NCBI RefSeq assembly: GCF_013375035.1
Contig: NZ_CP056032.1
Location: 5,578,001 to 5,642,000 of the forward strand
DNA from: Spirosoma sp. KUDC1026
GTDB taxonomy: Bacteria > Bacteroidota > Bacteroidia > Cytophagales > Spirosomataceae
Length of the DNA: 64,000 nt
Direction of reading: 5' to 3'
The position numbers and the translations under genes are program-made. This document shows, piece after piece, positions 27,127 to 36,374 of the stretch. Numbering within the stretch: the first letter of the stretch is position 1; each line of letters starts with the position of its first letter. Under the pieces are notes generated by a model that made no database searches, was not told where the DNA came from, and was given only the letters and a program-made list of their open reading frames with translations.

Positions 27127-28446
27127 ATGTTCGAGAATCTTCAGGATAAGCTCAATAAGGCCATAAAAAGCCTCAAAGGGCAGGGCCGCATTACTGAAAT
27201 TAACGTTGCTGCCACCATCAAAGAGGTACGTCGTGCCCTAACGGATGCCGACGTAAACTATAAGGTAGCGAAAGAAATTACCGATCGTATTCGCGACAAA
27301 GCCATCGACCGCAAGGTACTGATCTCGGTTGAGCCGGGGCAGCTCTTTGTTAAGATCGTGCAGGAAGAACTGACCGAACTGATGGGGGGCGAAGCGCAGG
27401 GGATCAATATCAAAGGTGATCCCGCTGTTATCCTGATCGCTGGTCTGCAGGGTTCGGGTAAAACGACCTTCTCGGGCAAACTGGCGTCGTACCTGAAAAA
27501 GCAGGGCCGTAACGTGCTGCTCGTGGCGGATGATCTGTACCGTCCGGCTGCTATCGACCAGTTAAAAGTACTGGGTGAGCAGGTTGGCGTGGAAGTATAC
27601 TCGGAGCCGGACAGCAAAGACGCTGTCAGCATCGCCAGAAACGCCGTTGAACACGGCCGCAAGACGGGTAAGCGTATCATTATCGTCGATACCGCCGGTC
27701 GTCTGGCCGTCGACGAAGCGATGATGCAGGAAATTGAAGCCGTTAAGAAGGCGATCAACCCCAGCGAAACGCTGTTCGTTGTCGACTCCATGACGGGTCA
27801 GGATGCTGTTAACACCGCTAAAACCTTCAACGACCGACTCAATTTCGATGGTGTCGTCCTGACGAAACTGGACGGTGATGCCCGTGGTGGTGCTGCCCTG
27901 TCGATCAAGACGGTAGTCAGCAAGCCGATCAAGTTCATTAGTACGGGGGAGAAAATGGAAGCGCTCGACGTTTTCTATCCCGATCGAATGGCCAGCCGGA
28001 TTCTGGGCATGGGCGACGTAATCTCGCTGGTGGAGCGGGCGCAGCAAGCCTTCGATGAGGAGGAAGCGCAGCGTATCAACGCCAAGATGCGAAAGAACCA
28101 GTTCGACTTCGATGACTTCCTTTCGCAGCTGCAGCAGATCAAAAAGATGGGTAACGTCAAGGATCTGCTGGGTATGATTCCGGGGATGGGCAAGATGGTG
28201 AAAGATCTGGACATCGATAATGATTCGTTCAAACCCATAGAAGCCATTATCAGTTCAATGACGCCCAAAGAACGTAGCCGTCCGGAACTCATCGATGGCA
28301 GCCGCAAAAAACGCATTGCAGCCGGTAGTGGTACGAGCATTCAGCAGGTGAACAACCTACTGAAGCAATTCGACGAGATGCGGAAGATGATGAAAAAAAT
28401 GAACACCATGCAGGCAACCGGCAAGCTAAGCAAACTCATGAAGTAA
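27127..28446 (+). CDS. ffh: Signal recognition particle GTPase Ffh
   Basis: This 439-residue protein has the N domain (MFENLQDKLNKAIKSLKGQG), the G domain with GLQGSGKTTFSGKLA (G1), DTAGRL (G3), TKLDGDARGGAALS (G4/G5 region), and the methionine-rich M domain (GMIPGMGKMVKDL, then a C-terminal KQFDEMRKMMKKMNTMQ). With 4.5S RNA it binds signal sequences on ribosomes and hands them to FtsY at the membrane. Length and motifs are standard. It is monocistronic: an intergenic repeat precedes it and a very large inverted repeat follows its stop. Confidence 0.97.
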   Translation: MFENLQDKLNKAIKSLKGQGRITEINVAATIKEVRRALTDADVNYKVAKEITDRIRDKAIDRKVLISVEPGQLFVKIVQEELTELMGGEAQGINIKGDPAVILIAGLQGSGKTTFSGKLASYLKKQGRNVLLVADDLYRPAAIDQLKVLGEQVGVEVYSEPDSKDAVSIARNAVEHGRKTGKRIIIVDTAGRLAVDEAMMQEIEAVKKAINPSETLFVVDSMTGQDAVNTAKTFNDRLNFDGVVLTKLDGDARGGAALSIKTVVSKPIKFISTGEKMEALDVFYPDRMASRILGMGDVISLVERAQQAFDEEEAQRINAKMRKNQFDFDDFLSQLQQIKKMGNVKDLLGMIPGMGKMVKDLDIDNDSFKPIEAIISSMTPKERSRPELIDGSRKKRIAAGSGTSIQQVNNLLKQFDEMRKMMKKMNTMQATGKLSKLMK

Positions 28447-28451
28447 GTTTT

Positions 28452-28625
28452 TTGACAGGATTACAAGATTAACAAGAGTGCCATGAAACAATTTCTTTTA
28501 AGAAGATCAGTGAAAATACTTTAGACTAAAGCTCGTTACCCCCAAATCCCCTTTAGGGGATTTGGGGGTAACGAGCTTTAGTCTAAAGTATTTTCACTGA
28601 TCTTCTTAACCTGTAATCCTGTCAA
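28452..28625. repeat. Giant inverted repeat after ffh
   Basis: Arms 28498-28552 and 28555-28609 are perfectly complementary over 55 bp with a two-base loop; the centre reads CCCAAATCCCCTTTAGGGGA. Outside them TTGACAGGATTACA (28452-28465) pairs with TGTAATCCTGTCAA (28612-28625), so the whole 174 bases can form a long hairpin with a small unpaired zone. Confidence 0.92.
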
Positions 28626-28626
28626 T

Positions 28627-28664
28627 AGAAAAAGCTGGGTAGTGAAGGCTATCCAGCTTTTTCT
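28627..28664 (+). terminator. Terminator-like hairpin
   Basis: AGAAAAAGCTGGGTAG (28627-28642) pairs with CTATCCAGCTTTTTCT (28649-28664), one G-T pair, with T-rich sequence in the descending arm. It separates ffh from the amidohydrolase gene. Confidence 0.7.
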
Positions 28665-28692
28665 ATTTTCGTACATTCCCTTTCCTACCTGA

Positions 28693-29961
28693 ATGAAAAA
28701 ACGTCTCCTTCTTCTGCTCTTCTTCCCGACATGCCTGGTTGCTCAGTCCATTTATCTGCTCAAACCCGACCGTGTTTTCGACGGGGAGCGCGTGCATGAA
28801 GGCTGGGTCGTCCGTACGAATGGCGAAAAAATCGAATCCGTCGGACCCGCTGGTTCGGTTTCAGCAACGGGCGCTACGGTGCTGGAACTGAAAGGGACTA
28901 CGTTGCTGCCCGGCCTGATCGAAGGACACTCACATCTGTTGCTTCACCCGTATAATGAAACGTCTTGGGACGATCAGGTGCTGCGCGAGCCTCGTTCGTT
29001 ACGTGTATCGCGGGCAACGGTTCACGCCCAGCGTACCTTGCTGGCTGGTTTTACTACCGTCCGCGATCTGGGTACTGAAGGGGCAGACTATGACGACGTC
29101 GGTATCAAACAGGCTATTAACCAGGGCATTATTCCCGGTCCGAGGATGATGGTCGTGACGCGGGCGCTGATCGCGTCGGGGAGTTACGGTCCGAAAGGAT
29201 TCAGCCCCGACCTCGATGTACCGCAGGGGGCTGAGGAAGCCGACGGGCAGGATGCGCTCATTCGCGCGGTTCGGCGGCAGATCGGCAAGGGAGCCGACGC
29301 CATTAAAATTTACGCCGACTACCGCTGGGGCCTCATGGCCGACGCTAAACCAACATTTACGCTGGACGAACTAAAACTCATTGTTGAGGTCGCCAAAAGC
29401 AGCGGCCGGGGCGTAGTGGCTCACGCCAGTACCGCCGAAGGAATGCGCCGGGCGATTCTGGCGGGTTGCGAAACCGTCGAACATGGCGATGCCGGAACCC
29501 CCGAGATTTTTGCTCTGATGAAGCAGCACGGTACGGCCCTCTGCCCTACCCTGGCGGCTGGCGATGCCGTGAGTCAGTACCGCGGCTGGAAGAAAGGCCA
29601 GGAACCGGAGCCAGAACGGATCAAGCAGAAACGCCTTACGTTTAAACAGGCACTGGATGCGGGCGTCACCATCTGCGCTGGGGGCGATGTAGGCGTATTT
29701 TCGCACGGCGATAACGCCCGTGAGCTGGTCATGATGGTTGACTACGGCCTGAAACCGCTGGACGTATTACGTTCTGCCACGGCCACCAACGCCGATGTCT
29801 TTCACCTCAACGACCGGGGCCGCGTCAAGCCGGGTCTGCTGGCCGATCTGGTTATCGTAACCGGCGACCCAACCAGGCAGATCGACGCGATTCGGTCGTC
29901 GAACGTAAAGCTGGTTCTGAAAGGGGGTAAAATCTATGATCCGGCAACAGTAGCCCGTTAA
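28693..29961 (+). CDS. Secreted amidohydrolase family protein
   Basis: The 422-residue protein has a signal peptide (KKRLLLLLFFPTCLVAQ) and an amidohydrolase fold. The metal-site residues are visible: GHSH (His79, His81) after TTLLPGLIE, the lysine in DAIKIYADY that is usually carboxylated, VAHAST, VEHGD, and CAGGDVG providing the acidic residue. It resembles imidazolonepropionase-like/Xaa-Pro dipeptidase-type members that are exported in Bacteroidota. The likely reaction is hydrolysis of a cyclic amide or small peptide in the periplasm, but the substrate is not defined. The region 29962-30220 after it has no gene, only a run of TCGCTC-type motifs (about 30047-30105). Confidence 0.85.
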   Translation: MKKRLLLLLFFPTCLVAQSIYLLKPDRVFDGERVHEGWVVRTNGEKIESVGPAGSVSATGATVLELKGTTLLPGLIEGHSHLLLHPYNETSWDDQVLREPRSLRVSRATVHAQRTLLAGFTTVRDLGTEGADYDDVGIKQAINQGIIPGPRMMVVTRALIASGSYGPKGFSPDLDVPQGAEEADGQDALIRAVRRQIGKGADAIKIYADYRWGLMADAKPTFTLDELKLIVEVAKSSGRGVVAHASTAEGMRRAILAGCETVEHGDAGTPEIFALMKQHGTALCPTLAAGDAVSQYRGWKKGQEPEPERIKQKRLTFKQALDAGVTICAGGDVGVFSHGDNARELVMMVDYGLKPLDVLRSATATNADVFHLNDRGRVKPGLLADLVIVTGDPTRQIDAIRSSNVKLVLKGGKIYDPATVAR

Positions 29962-30046
29962 CGATTCGAATCCGGCAGGCTGCCAGCGTCCCTGGATTCA
30001 ACCTGCTATGAAACAAGCTATTATTCGCTGGCGGCCGGTGGTCCGG

Positions 30047-30105
30047 TTTCGCTCATTCAATCATTCGCTCTTCCGCTCGTTTGCCCTTTCGCTCATTTAC
30101 CTTTG
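30047..30105. repeat. TCGCTC/TTCGCTC motif run
   Basis: Within 60 bases the motif occurs as TTTCGCTCATTC, ATTCGCTCTTCCGCTC and TTTCGCTCATTT. The same vocabulary builds hairpins at 36.29, 58.63 and 59.74 kb. Here only one arm is present. Confidence 0.5.
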
Positions 30106-30220
30106 CGTGTTTTTTCCCCCGCTTTCGTCTGTTATTGGGCTTTTTGGACTAACTTTCGCCTTTTGGCGTATTTAACTGCCTAATCCTTTATCACAGCATA
30201 TTCTCTACCCATTTTTTTGT

Positions 30221-31504
30221 ATGGCAAACGCTGCTGAATTAACCGTCGATGGTAAATCGTATTCGTTTCCAACCTTAGAAGGAAGCGAGCACGAAAAGGC
30301 CTTCGATATCTCTAGCCTTCGCGATCAGACAGGTTACGTTACGCTTGACCGGGGTTACAAGAACACCGGTGCTACCAAAAGTGCAATCACGTTCCTGAAT
30401 GGCGAAGAAGGAATCCTGCGGTACCGCGGCTACTCGATTGAAGATTTAGCCGCCAAAGCGTCCTTTCTGGAGGTGGCTTATCTGCTCATTTACGGCGAGT
30501 TGCCTACCCAGGAACAGTTCTCCGAGTTTGAAAACGCTATTCGTCGGCATACACTCGTCAACGAGGGCATGCGGAAAATGCTCGAAGGGTTTCCCATCAA
30601 TGCCCACCCAATGAGCGTGCTGGCGTCGCTGGTAAGCGGCATGAGCGCGTTCTATCCGGATTCGTACGAAGGAACGACCGATACATCGGATCGGGACATT
30701 ATCCGGCTCATGGCGAAATTGCCAACCATTGCTACCTGGTCGTACAAACGGTCGCAGGGGCACCCGATCAACTACCCCCAGAACAACCTCGATTATATTC
30801 AGAACTTTCTGCATATGATGTTCGCACTGCCGGTAGAAGACTACACAGTCGATCCGGTCATTGCCGAAGCGCTGAACATCCTCCTGATCCTGCACGCTGA
30901 CCACGAACAGAACTGCTCGACCTCAACGGTTCGGCTGGTTGGTTCGTCGCAGGCTAATCTGTACTCGTCGATCTCGGCGGGGATCAGCGCACTCTGGGGC
31001 CCCCTGCACGGCGGTGCGAACCAGGAAGTGATCGAAATGCTGGAAGAAATCAAAGCCGGTGGTGGCGACGTAGCGAAATACGTAGATATGGCGAAGAACG
31101 CGAAAACAACCGGCTTCCGGCTGTTCGGCTTTGGCCACCGCGTGTACAAAAACTTCGACCCCCGCGCCAAGATCATTAAGAAAGCGGCCGACGACGTACT
31201 GAGCAAACTGGGCGTGAATGATCCCGTTCTGGAAATTGCCAAAGGCCTGGAAGAAGCCGCCCTGAACGACGAATACTTCATCTCGCGCAAGCTGTACCCC
31301 AACGTCGATTTCTATTCGGGTATCATCTACCGCGCACTAGGCATTCCAACGAATATGTTTACGGTGATGTTCGCCATCGGTCGCCTGCCGGGCTGGATTG
31401 CGCAGTGGAAAGAAATGCGCGAAACAAAAGAACCAATCGGGCGTCCCCGCCAGATTTACGTTGGCTCAGAACTACGTGAGTTCGTTCCAATGGAAAATCG
31501 GTAA
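30221..31504 (+). CDS. gltA: Citrate synthase
   Basis: The 427-residue product is a type II (hexameric) citrate synthase: N-terminal beta domain (ELTVDGKSYSFPTLEG), YRGYSIEDLAAKASFLEVAY, the active-site histidine regions HADHEQNCSTSTVR and LWGPLHGGANQEV, then FGHRVYKNFDPRAKI, and the catalytic Asp in KLYPNVDFYSGII. It condenses oxaloacetate and acetyl-CoA at the entry to the TCA cycle. Length matches E. coli GltA. It is monocistronic with a strong terminator. Confidence 0.97.
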   Translation: MANAAELTVDGKSYSFPTLEGSEHEKAFDISSLRDQTGYVTLDRGYKNTGATKSAITFLNGEEGILRYRGYSIEDLAAKASFLEVAYLLIYGELPTQEQFSEFENAIRRHTLVNEGMRKMLEGFPINAHPMSVLASLVSGMSAFYPDSYEGTTDTSDRDIIRLMAKLPTIATWSYKRSQGHPINYPQNNLDYIQNFLHMMFALPVEDYTVDPVIAEALNILLILHADHEQNCSTSTVRLVGSSQANLYSSISAGISALWGPLHGGANQEVIEMLEEIKAGGGDVAKYVDMAKNAKTTGFRLFGFGHRVYKNFDPRAKIIKKAADDVLSKLGVNDPVLEIAKGLEEAALNDEYFISRKLYPNVDFYSGIIYRALGIPTNMFTVMFAIGRLPGWIAQWKEMRETKEPIGRPRQIYVGSELREFVPMENR

Positions 31505-31522
31505 GAGACGCTACATTACAAG

Positions 31523-31554
31523 AAAAGGGCAGGATGTGAATCCTGCCCTTTTTT
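31523..31554 (+). terminator. Rho-independent terminator of gltA
   Basis: AAAAGGGCAGGA (31523-31534) pairs with TCCTGCCCTTTT (31541-31552), six-base loop, followed by further T. Confidence 0.92.
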
Positions 31555-31616
31555 GCTTTTCTTTTCAATACAGGGTTTTACCGCTTTCGTTCCGACCGGG
31601 CAATTTAGTAGGTGTT

Positions 31617-31765
31617 TGCTCTTACCACCCCTAGCCCCTCCTAAAACAGGAGGGGAACAAGCAGAGATGACCTTTTGATCTCCCCCTCCTACTTTTCTAG
31701 GAGGGGGCCGGGGGGTGGTAAGCAACAACAAACAGCCAGATTCATTACCTTATTGAACCCTAACA
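31617..31765. repeat. Intergenic CCCCTCCTA-type repeat, copy D
   Basis: It carries GCTCTTACCACCCCTAGCCC, AGGAGGGGAACAAGCAGAGA, GATCTCCCCCTCCTACTTTT and AGGAGGGGGCCGGGGGGTGG, then a tail with AACAAACAGCCAGATTCATT. It occupies the space between the gltA and recA terminators. Confidence 0.8.
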
Positions 31766-31807
31766 AGCCTATCACAAGAGAGCTACTATAGTTAGGCGGT
31801 TTAGCAG

Positions 31808-31845
31808 TAAAAAAACAGAGGGGTTTGGTCTAACCAAACCCCTCC
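31808..31845 (-). terminator. Rho-independent terminator of recA
   Basis: On the minus strand the stem GAGGGGTTTGGT/ACCAAACCCCTC (31818-31829 with 31833-31844) is followed by a T-run (31809-31815). Confidence 0.9.
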
Positions 31846-31865
31846 GTGAACTCTGTGTTGAAAAA

Positions 31866-32960
31866 CTAATCTTCAATAGCGCCTTCGTCGTCGGCGTCCG
31901 TACCTTCGAGGACGGGGTCAAGCAGGGCGTTTTCGTCTTCTTTGATGATATGACGAATCTTACCTTCAATTTCGGCCATCAGTTCCGGATTGTCGAGCAG
32001 GAGTTCTTTCACGGCATCACGGCCCTGTGCCAGGCGGCTGGCACCGTATGAGAACCACGAACCAGACTTCTTAACAATCTCCATTTCAACAGCCAGGTCG
32101 AGGATCTCGCCTACTTTCGAAATACCCTGTCCGTACATGATGTCAAACTCGACGACTTTAAATGGAGCCGCCAGTTTGTTTTTCACAACTTTTACTTTGG
32201 CCCGGTTACCGATTACGTTATCGGCCCCTTCTTTGATCTGGCCAATACGACGAATATCCAGACGTACCGATGCGTAGAATTTCAGAGCGTTACCACCGGT
32301 CGTTGTTTCTGGGTTACCGAACATCACACCGATCTTCTCACGAAGCTGGTTGATGAAAATGCAGCAGCAGCCCGTTTTATTGATCGTACCGGTCAGTTTA
32401 CGTAGCGCCTGCGACATCAGACGAGCCTGTAAGCCCATTTTACTTTCGCCCATTTCGCCTTCAATCTCGGCTTTAGGTACCAGCGCGGCAACGGAGTCAA
32501 TAACGATGATATCGATAGCGCCCGAGCTGATCAGGTGTTCGGCGATCTCAAGCGCCTGTTCACCGTTATCCGGTTGCGAGATCAGCAGGTTCTTGGTATC
32601 AATACCCAGTTTCTCGGCGTATACCCGGTCGAAAGCGTGTTCAGCATCGATAAAGGCTGCCAGCCCACCGGCTTTCTGCGCTTCGGCAATGCAGTGCATG
32701 GTCAGCGTGGTTTTACCCGATGATTCAGGACCGTAGATTTCAACGACCCGACCGCGTGGCATACCACCAATACCCAGCGCCAGGTCAAGTCCGAGCGAAC
32801 CGGTCGAAATGACAGGAACGTCGACAACTTTACTTTCGCTGAGCCGCATTACGGTACCTTTACCGAATGCTTTATCTAGTTTTTCAATGGTCGTTTGAAG
32901 GGCCTTTAGCTTGTTGTCAGTAGCAGATGCTGTGGCTTGCGCCGTATCCGATTTTGCCAT
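31866..32960 (-). CDS. recA: Recombinase RecA
   Basis: This 364-residue protein shows GPESSGKTT (Walker A), the core [49 protein letters not shown] and the acidic C-terminal tail ([17 protein letters not shown]). It binds single-stranded DNA, pairs homologous strands and triggers the SOS response. The ATG at 32960 ([17 protein letters not shown]) is preferred; an ATG at 33014 would add 18 unrelated residues and overlap the promoter. Confidence 0.97.
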   Translation of the reverse strand: MAKSDTAQATASATDNKLKALQTTIEKLDKAFGKGTVMRLSESKVVDVPVISTGSLGLDLALGIGGMPRGRVVEIYGPESSGKTTLTMHCIAEAQKAGGLAAFIDAEHAFDRVYAEKLGIDTKNLLISQPDNGEQALEIAEHLISSGAIDIIVIDSVAALVPKAEIEGEMGESKMGLQARLMSQALRKLTGTINKTGCCCIFINQLREKIGVMFGNPETTTGGNALKFYASVRLDIRRIGQIKEGADNVIGNRAKVKVVKNKLAAPFKVVEFDIMYGQGISKVGEILDLAVEMEIVKKSGSWFSYGASRLAQGRDAVKELLLDNPELMAEIEGKIRHIIKEDENALLDPVLEGTDADDEGAIED

Positions 32961-32983
32961 GTTTGGATGGTTGTTTAAGCATT

Positions 32984-33015
32984 TAAAATTACCTAAAATT
33001 GACCGAATTTCCAAA
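32984..33015 (-). promoter_or_regulatory. Candidate recA promoter
   Basis: On the minus strand TTTG (33012-33015) is followed after 20 bases by TAATTTTA (32984-32991), seven of eight positions of the TAnnTTTG box. It sits 24 bases before the preferred start. No clear SOS box was found. Confidence 0.4.
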
Positions 33016-33150
33016 CCGTTTTCGCAAATAATCAGCCGCCTTTACGCATCGGTATAGCACATTGACCCCGCCCCCAAAATCTCAACACAACTTATTCATT
33101 ACCAGAATATTACTAACTTTATCAAAAGCATACATAAACTATTATTTCTA

Positions 33151-33210
33151 TAAAAAAGGAAGAAGACGAAAACACCGTCCCTGACCGGCGCGGCTTTTCG
33201 TTTTCTTCCT
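33151..33210 (-). terminator. Terminator of the small membrane protein gene
   Basis: On the minus strand GGAAGAAAACGAAAA (33195-33209) pairs with TTTTCGTCTTCTTCC (33158-33172) and a T-run follows (33152-33157). Confidence 0.75.
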
Positions 33211-33242
33211 TCTTCTTTACCCCTGAAAATGGCCTTTTATGC

Positions 33243-33731
33243 CTATATCGTTGAGTCAGCTGGTATTGGTTGCGGAGTTGGTACAGGCTGTGCCGGTTGT
33301 GTTTGCTGGGGCTGCGTCGGCTGATAACCCGGATAGGCCGAACCATCACCGTACGGACGCGGGTTTACAGGTCCCAGCTCCTCGACGTTGGTAATGTAGT
33401 ATTTGGTTTCGCCGTTCCAGGGGAATTTTAATATCTTTTCTTCGTAATGCAGCGTCACCCGCTGTCCCGTTTTAACCGCGTCGGTAATTTTTTTGGCCAC
33501 CTCGTCGTCCTTCACGGAGAAATCAAAATACTGGGGGGTCAGCGACCCCGTTTCGCCCGAAAAGCCGCCCACGTTCAGAACGCCTTCGTACGTCTTAAAA
33601 ACAAATCCCCGGCGGCTAAATTTGGATACGGTACCTGCGCGTTCGCCGTCGCTATAACTCCAGCCCGTCAGGCCGTAGAGAATACCAAAAACGACTAATA
33701 AAAACAGTAAGAAGTAAAGAATGCCTCGCAT
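33243..33731 (-). CDS. Conserved membrane-anchored protein, unknown function
   Basis: The 162-residue product starts MRGILYFLLFLLVVFGILYG, one N-terminal membrane anchor. GWSYSDGERAGTVSKFSRRG and FVFKTYEGVLNVGG follow, a block conserved in Bacteroidota proteins that databases sometimes mislabel as 6-phosphogluconate dehydrogenase. There is no NADP-binding or dehydrogenase motif here. The C-terminal tail is a Pro/Gln/Thr-rich low-complexity segment. The ATG at 33731 is preferred over one at 33938 because it places the hydrophobic helix first. The function is unknown. Confidence 0.7.
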   Translation of the reverse strand: MRGILYFLLFLLVVFGILYGLTGWSYSDGERAGTVSKFSRRGFVFKTYEGVLNVGGFSGETGSLTPQYFDFSVKDDEVAKKITDAVKTGQRVTLHYEEKILKFPWNGETKYYITNVEELGPVNPRPYGDGSAYPGYQPTQPQQTQPAQPVPTPQPIPADSTI

Positions 33732-33966
33732 GGCGGTGATTGATTTTAAGTACAGTTTGTGTCGTCGCAAATAGACAACTTTTTCGGATAACTTCCGTTT
33801 AGAACCCCCCTCCGCCCGAATTGTTTGTGGGCAGATGCGGGGCAAACACGTCTTTTCCGCTTTGTGGTCTGAAGTTTTGCCCCGTATTTCGTTACTTTGC
33901 CACCGGTAAGCCAACCAGCCTAAGGGCTTGGTAGTCACAACCCAAAATTTGGCTTTTCGTTGTTAA

Positions 33967-35265
<1,299 letters not shown>

Positions 35266-35409
35266 CATAGGGTTTAGGGCACGGGGCTTGGAGTTTAGGG
35301 CTGGGGGCTAAGGGTACAGGGGAACTGGGCAACATACCCCCAGCCCTTCACCCTCTACCCCCAGCCCTTCGCCCCAAGCCCTACCCCCTCAACCCAACGC
35401 CTGCTCCCC
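35266..35409. repeat. G-rich/C-rich imperfect inverted repeat
   Basis: The top strand is G-rich at first (GGGGCTTGGAGTTTAGGGCT, GGGGGCTAAGGG) and C-rich afterwards (CCCCCAGCCCTTCACCC, CCCCCAGCCCTTCGCCCC). AGGGCTGGGGG and CCCCCAGCCCT pair, so a large GC-rich hairpin can form between eno and ftsB. Confidence 0.6.
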
Positions 35410-35721
35410 ATGCTTCCTAAACGCTTCCGTCTTCTGCAGAATTTCTACGTAGCGACCAGTCTGGGTCTGCTCGTCTGGATGACGTTTATCGACGCCAACG
35501 ATCTGCCTATGCAGGTTCGCAACTGGTGGAAGCTTCGCGAGCTTGATCGCGAGATTACGTTCTACAAAGACCAGATCAAGACGGTGCAGACCGAACGGCG
35601 CGAAGTACTGGGAAACGACCGCCTGCGCGAGAAATACGCCCGCGAGAAGTACCTGATGAAAAAACCAACCGAGGACGTTTTTGTGGTAGTTGATGAACAC
35701 AATGAACCACTCGAGAAGTAA
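35410..35721 (+). CDS. ftsB: FtsB/DivIC-like septum formation initiator
   Basis: The 103-residue protein has one membrane helix (NFYVATSLGLLVWMTFI) followed by a coiled coil (ELDREITFYKDQIKTVQTER) and the conserved tail NDRLREKYAREKYLMKKPTE, then DVFVVVDE. This is the bitopic FtsB/DivIC pattern. With FtsL and FtsQ/DivIB it scaffolds the divisome at midcell. Size and position after eno support the call. Confidence 0.9.
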   Translation: MLPKRFRLLQNFYVATSLGLLVWMTFIDANDLPMQVRNWWKLRELDREITFYKDQIKTVQTERREVLGNDRLREKYAREKYLMKKPTEDVFVVVDEHNEPLEK

Positions 35722-35789
35722 GCCGAACTCAGGTTACGGCCTGTGAGATCGGTTGGTTTGCGCTACGTCTTCGAAACTCACCAAACCGA

Positions 35790-36296
35790 ATGATTCGCGT
35801 TCTCTTCGTTTGTTACGGCAATATCTGCCGATCGCCGGTTGCTGAAGGTGTTTTCCGTACGCTGGTTGCCGAAGCAGGGCTCAGTGACCAGATTGAGTGT
35901 GACTCTGCGGGTACGGCTTCGTTTCACCTTGGTCAGCTCCCCGACCAGCGTACCCGTGAGAACGCACTGGAACACGGCCTGACCCTTACGCACCGCGCCC
36001 GCCGTTTGCTGGGTGAAGACCTCGCTCAGTTTACCTACTTCGTGGCGATGGATGAAATGAACCTCGAAGCCATCGAAAAACTCAATTACCGCAGTACGGG
36101 CCTGCACACGGCAGACACTATCTTCCTCCTCCGTGAGTTCGACCCGCAGGTAAGCGATGAGCCGAACGTACCCGATCCGTATTATGAAGGCCCGGAGGTA
36201 TTTGAAGAAGTATATCAAATCATTCTCCGCTGCTGCCAGCAACTATTAACGTATCTAAAGAGCGAATCGGACCGCCGAAGCGGAGCGAAAGAATGA
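35790..36296 (+). CDS. Low-molecular-weight protein-tyrosine phosphatase
   Basis: This 168-residue cytoplasmic enzyme has the signature VCYGNICRSP (Cys8-x5-Arg14) at its N-terminus and the general-acid motif VPDPYY (Asp129). It removes phosphate from phosphotyrosine by a cysteinyl-phosphate intermediate. Family members often act on Wzc-type kinases, such as the one encoded at 18546-20873, though this gene is not within the exopolysaccharide cluster. A hairpin overlaps its stop codon. Confidence 0.92.
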   Translation: MIRVLFVCYGNICRSPVAEGVFRTLVAEAGLSDQIECDSAGTASFHLGQLPDQRTRENALEHGLTLTHRARRLLGEDLAQFTYFVAMDEMNLEAIEKLNYRSTGLHTADTIFLLREFDPQVSDEPNVPDPYYEGPEVFEEVYQIILRCCQQLLTYLKSESDRRSGAKE

Positions 36297-36330
36297 AAGA
36301 GCGATTTTCCGGATGGTTTCGCTCTTTCAT
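36293..36330. terminator. Hairpin at the end of the phosphatase gene
   Basis: ATGAAAGAGCGA (36293-36304) pairs with TCGCTCTTTCAT (36319-36330). It contains the stop codon of the upstream gene and uses the GAGCGAAA vocabulary seen at 58.63 kb. No strong T-run follows. Confidence 0.55.
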
Positions 36331-36374
36331 CGCACCGGCGACCCGGTCTTTCGCTCCTTTACTTTTTAAATCTC

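Noticed and set aside
33732..33938. N-terminal extension of the small membrane protein to 33938
   Set aside because: It would bury the single membrane helix behind 69 basic residues; the ATG at 33731 fits the family.
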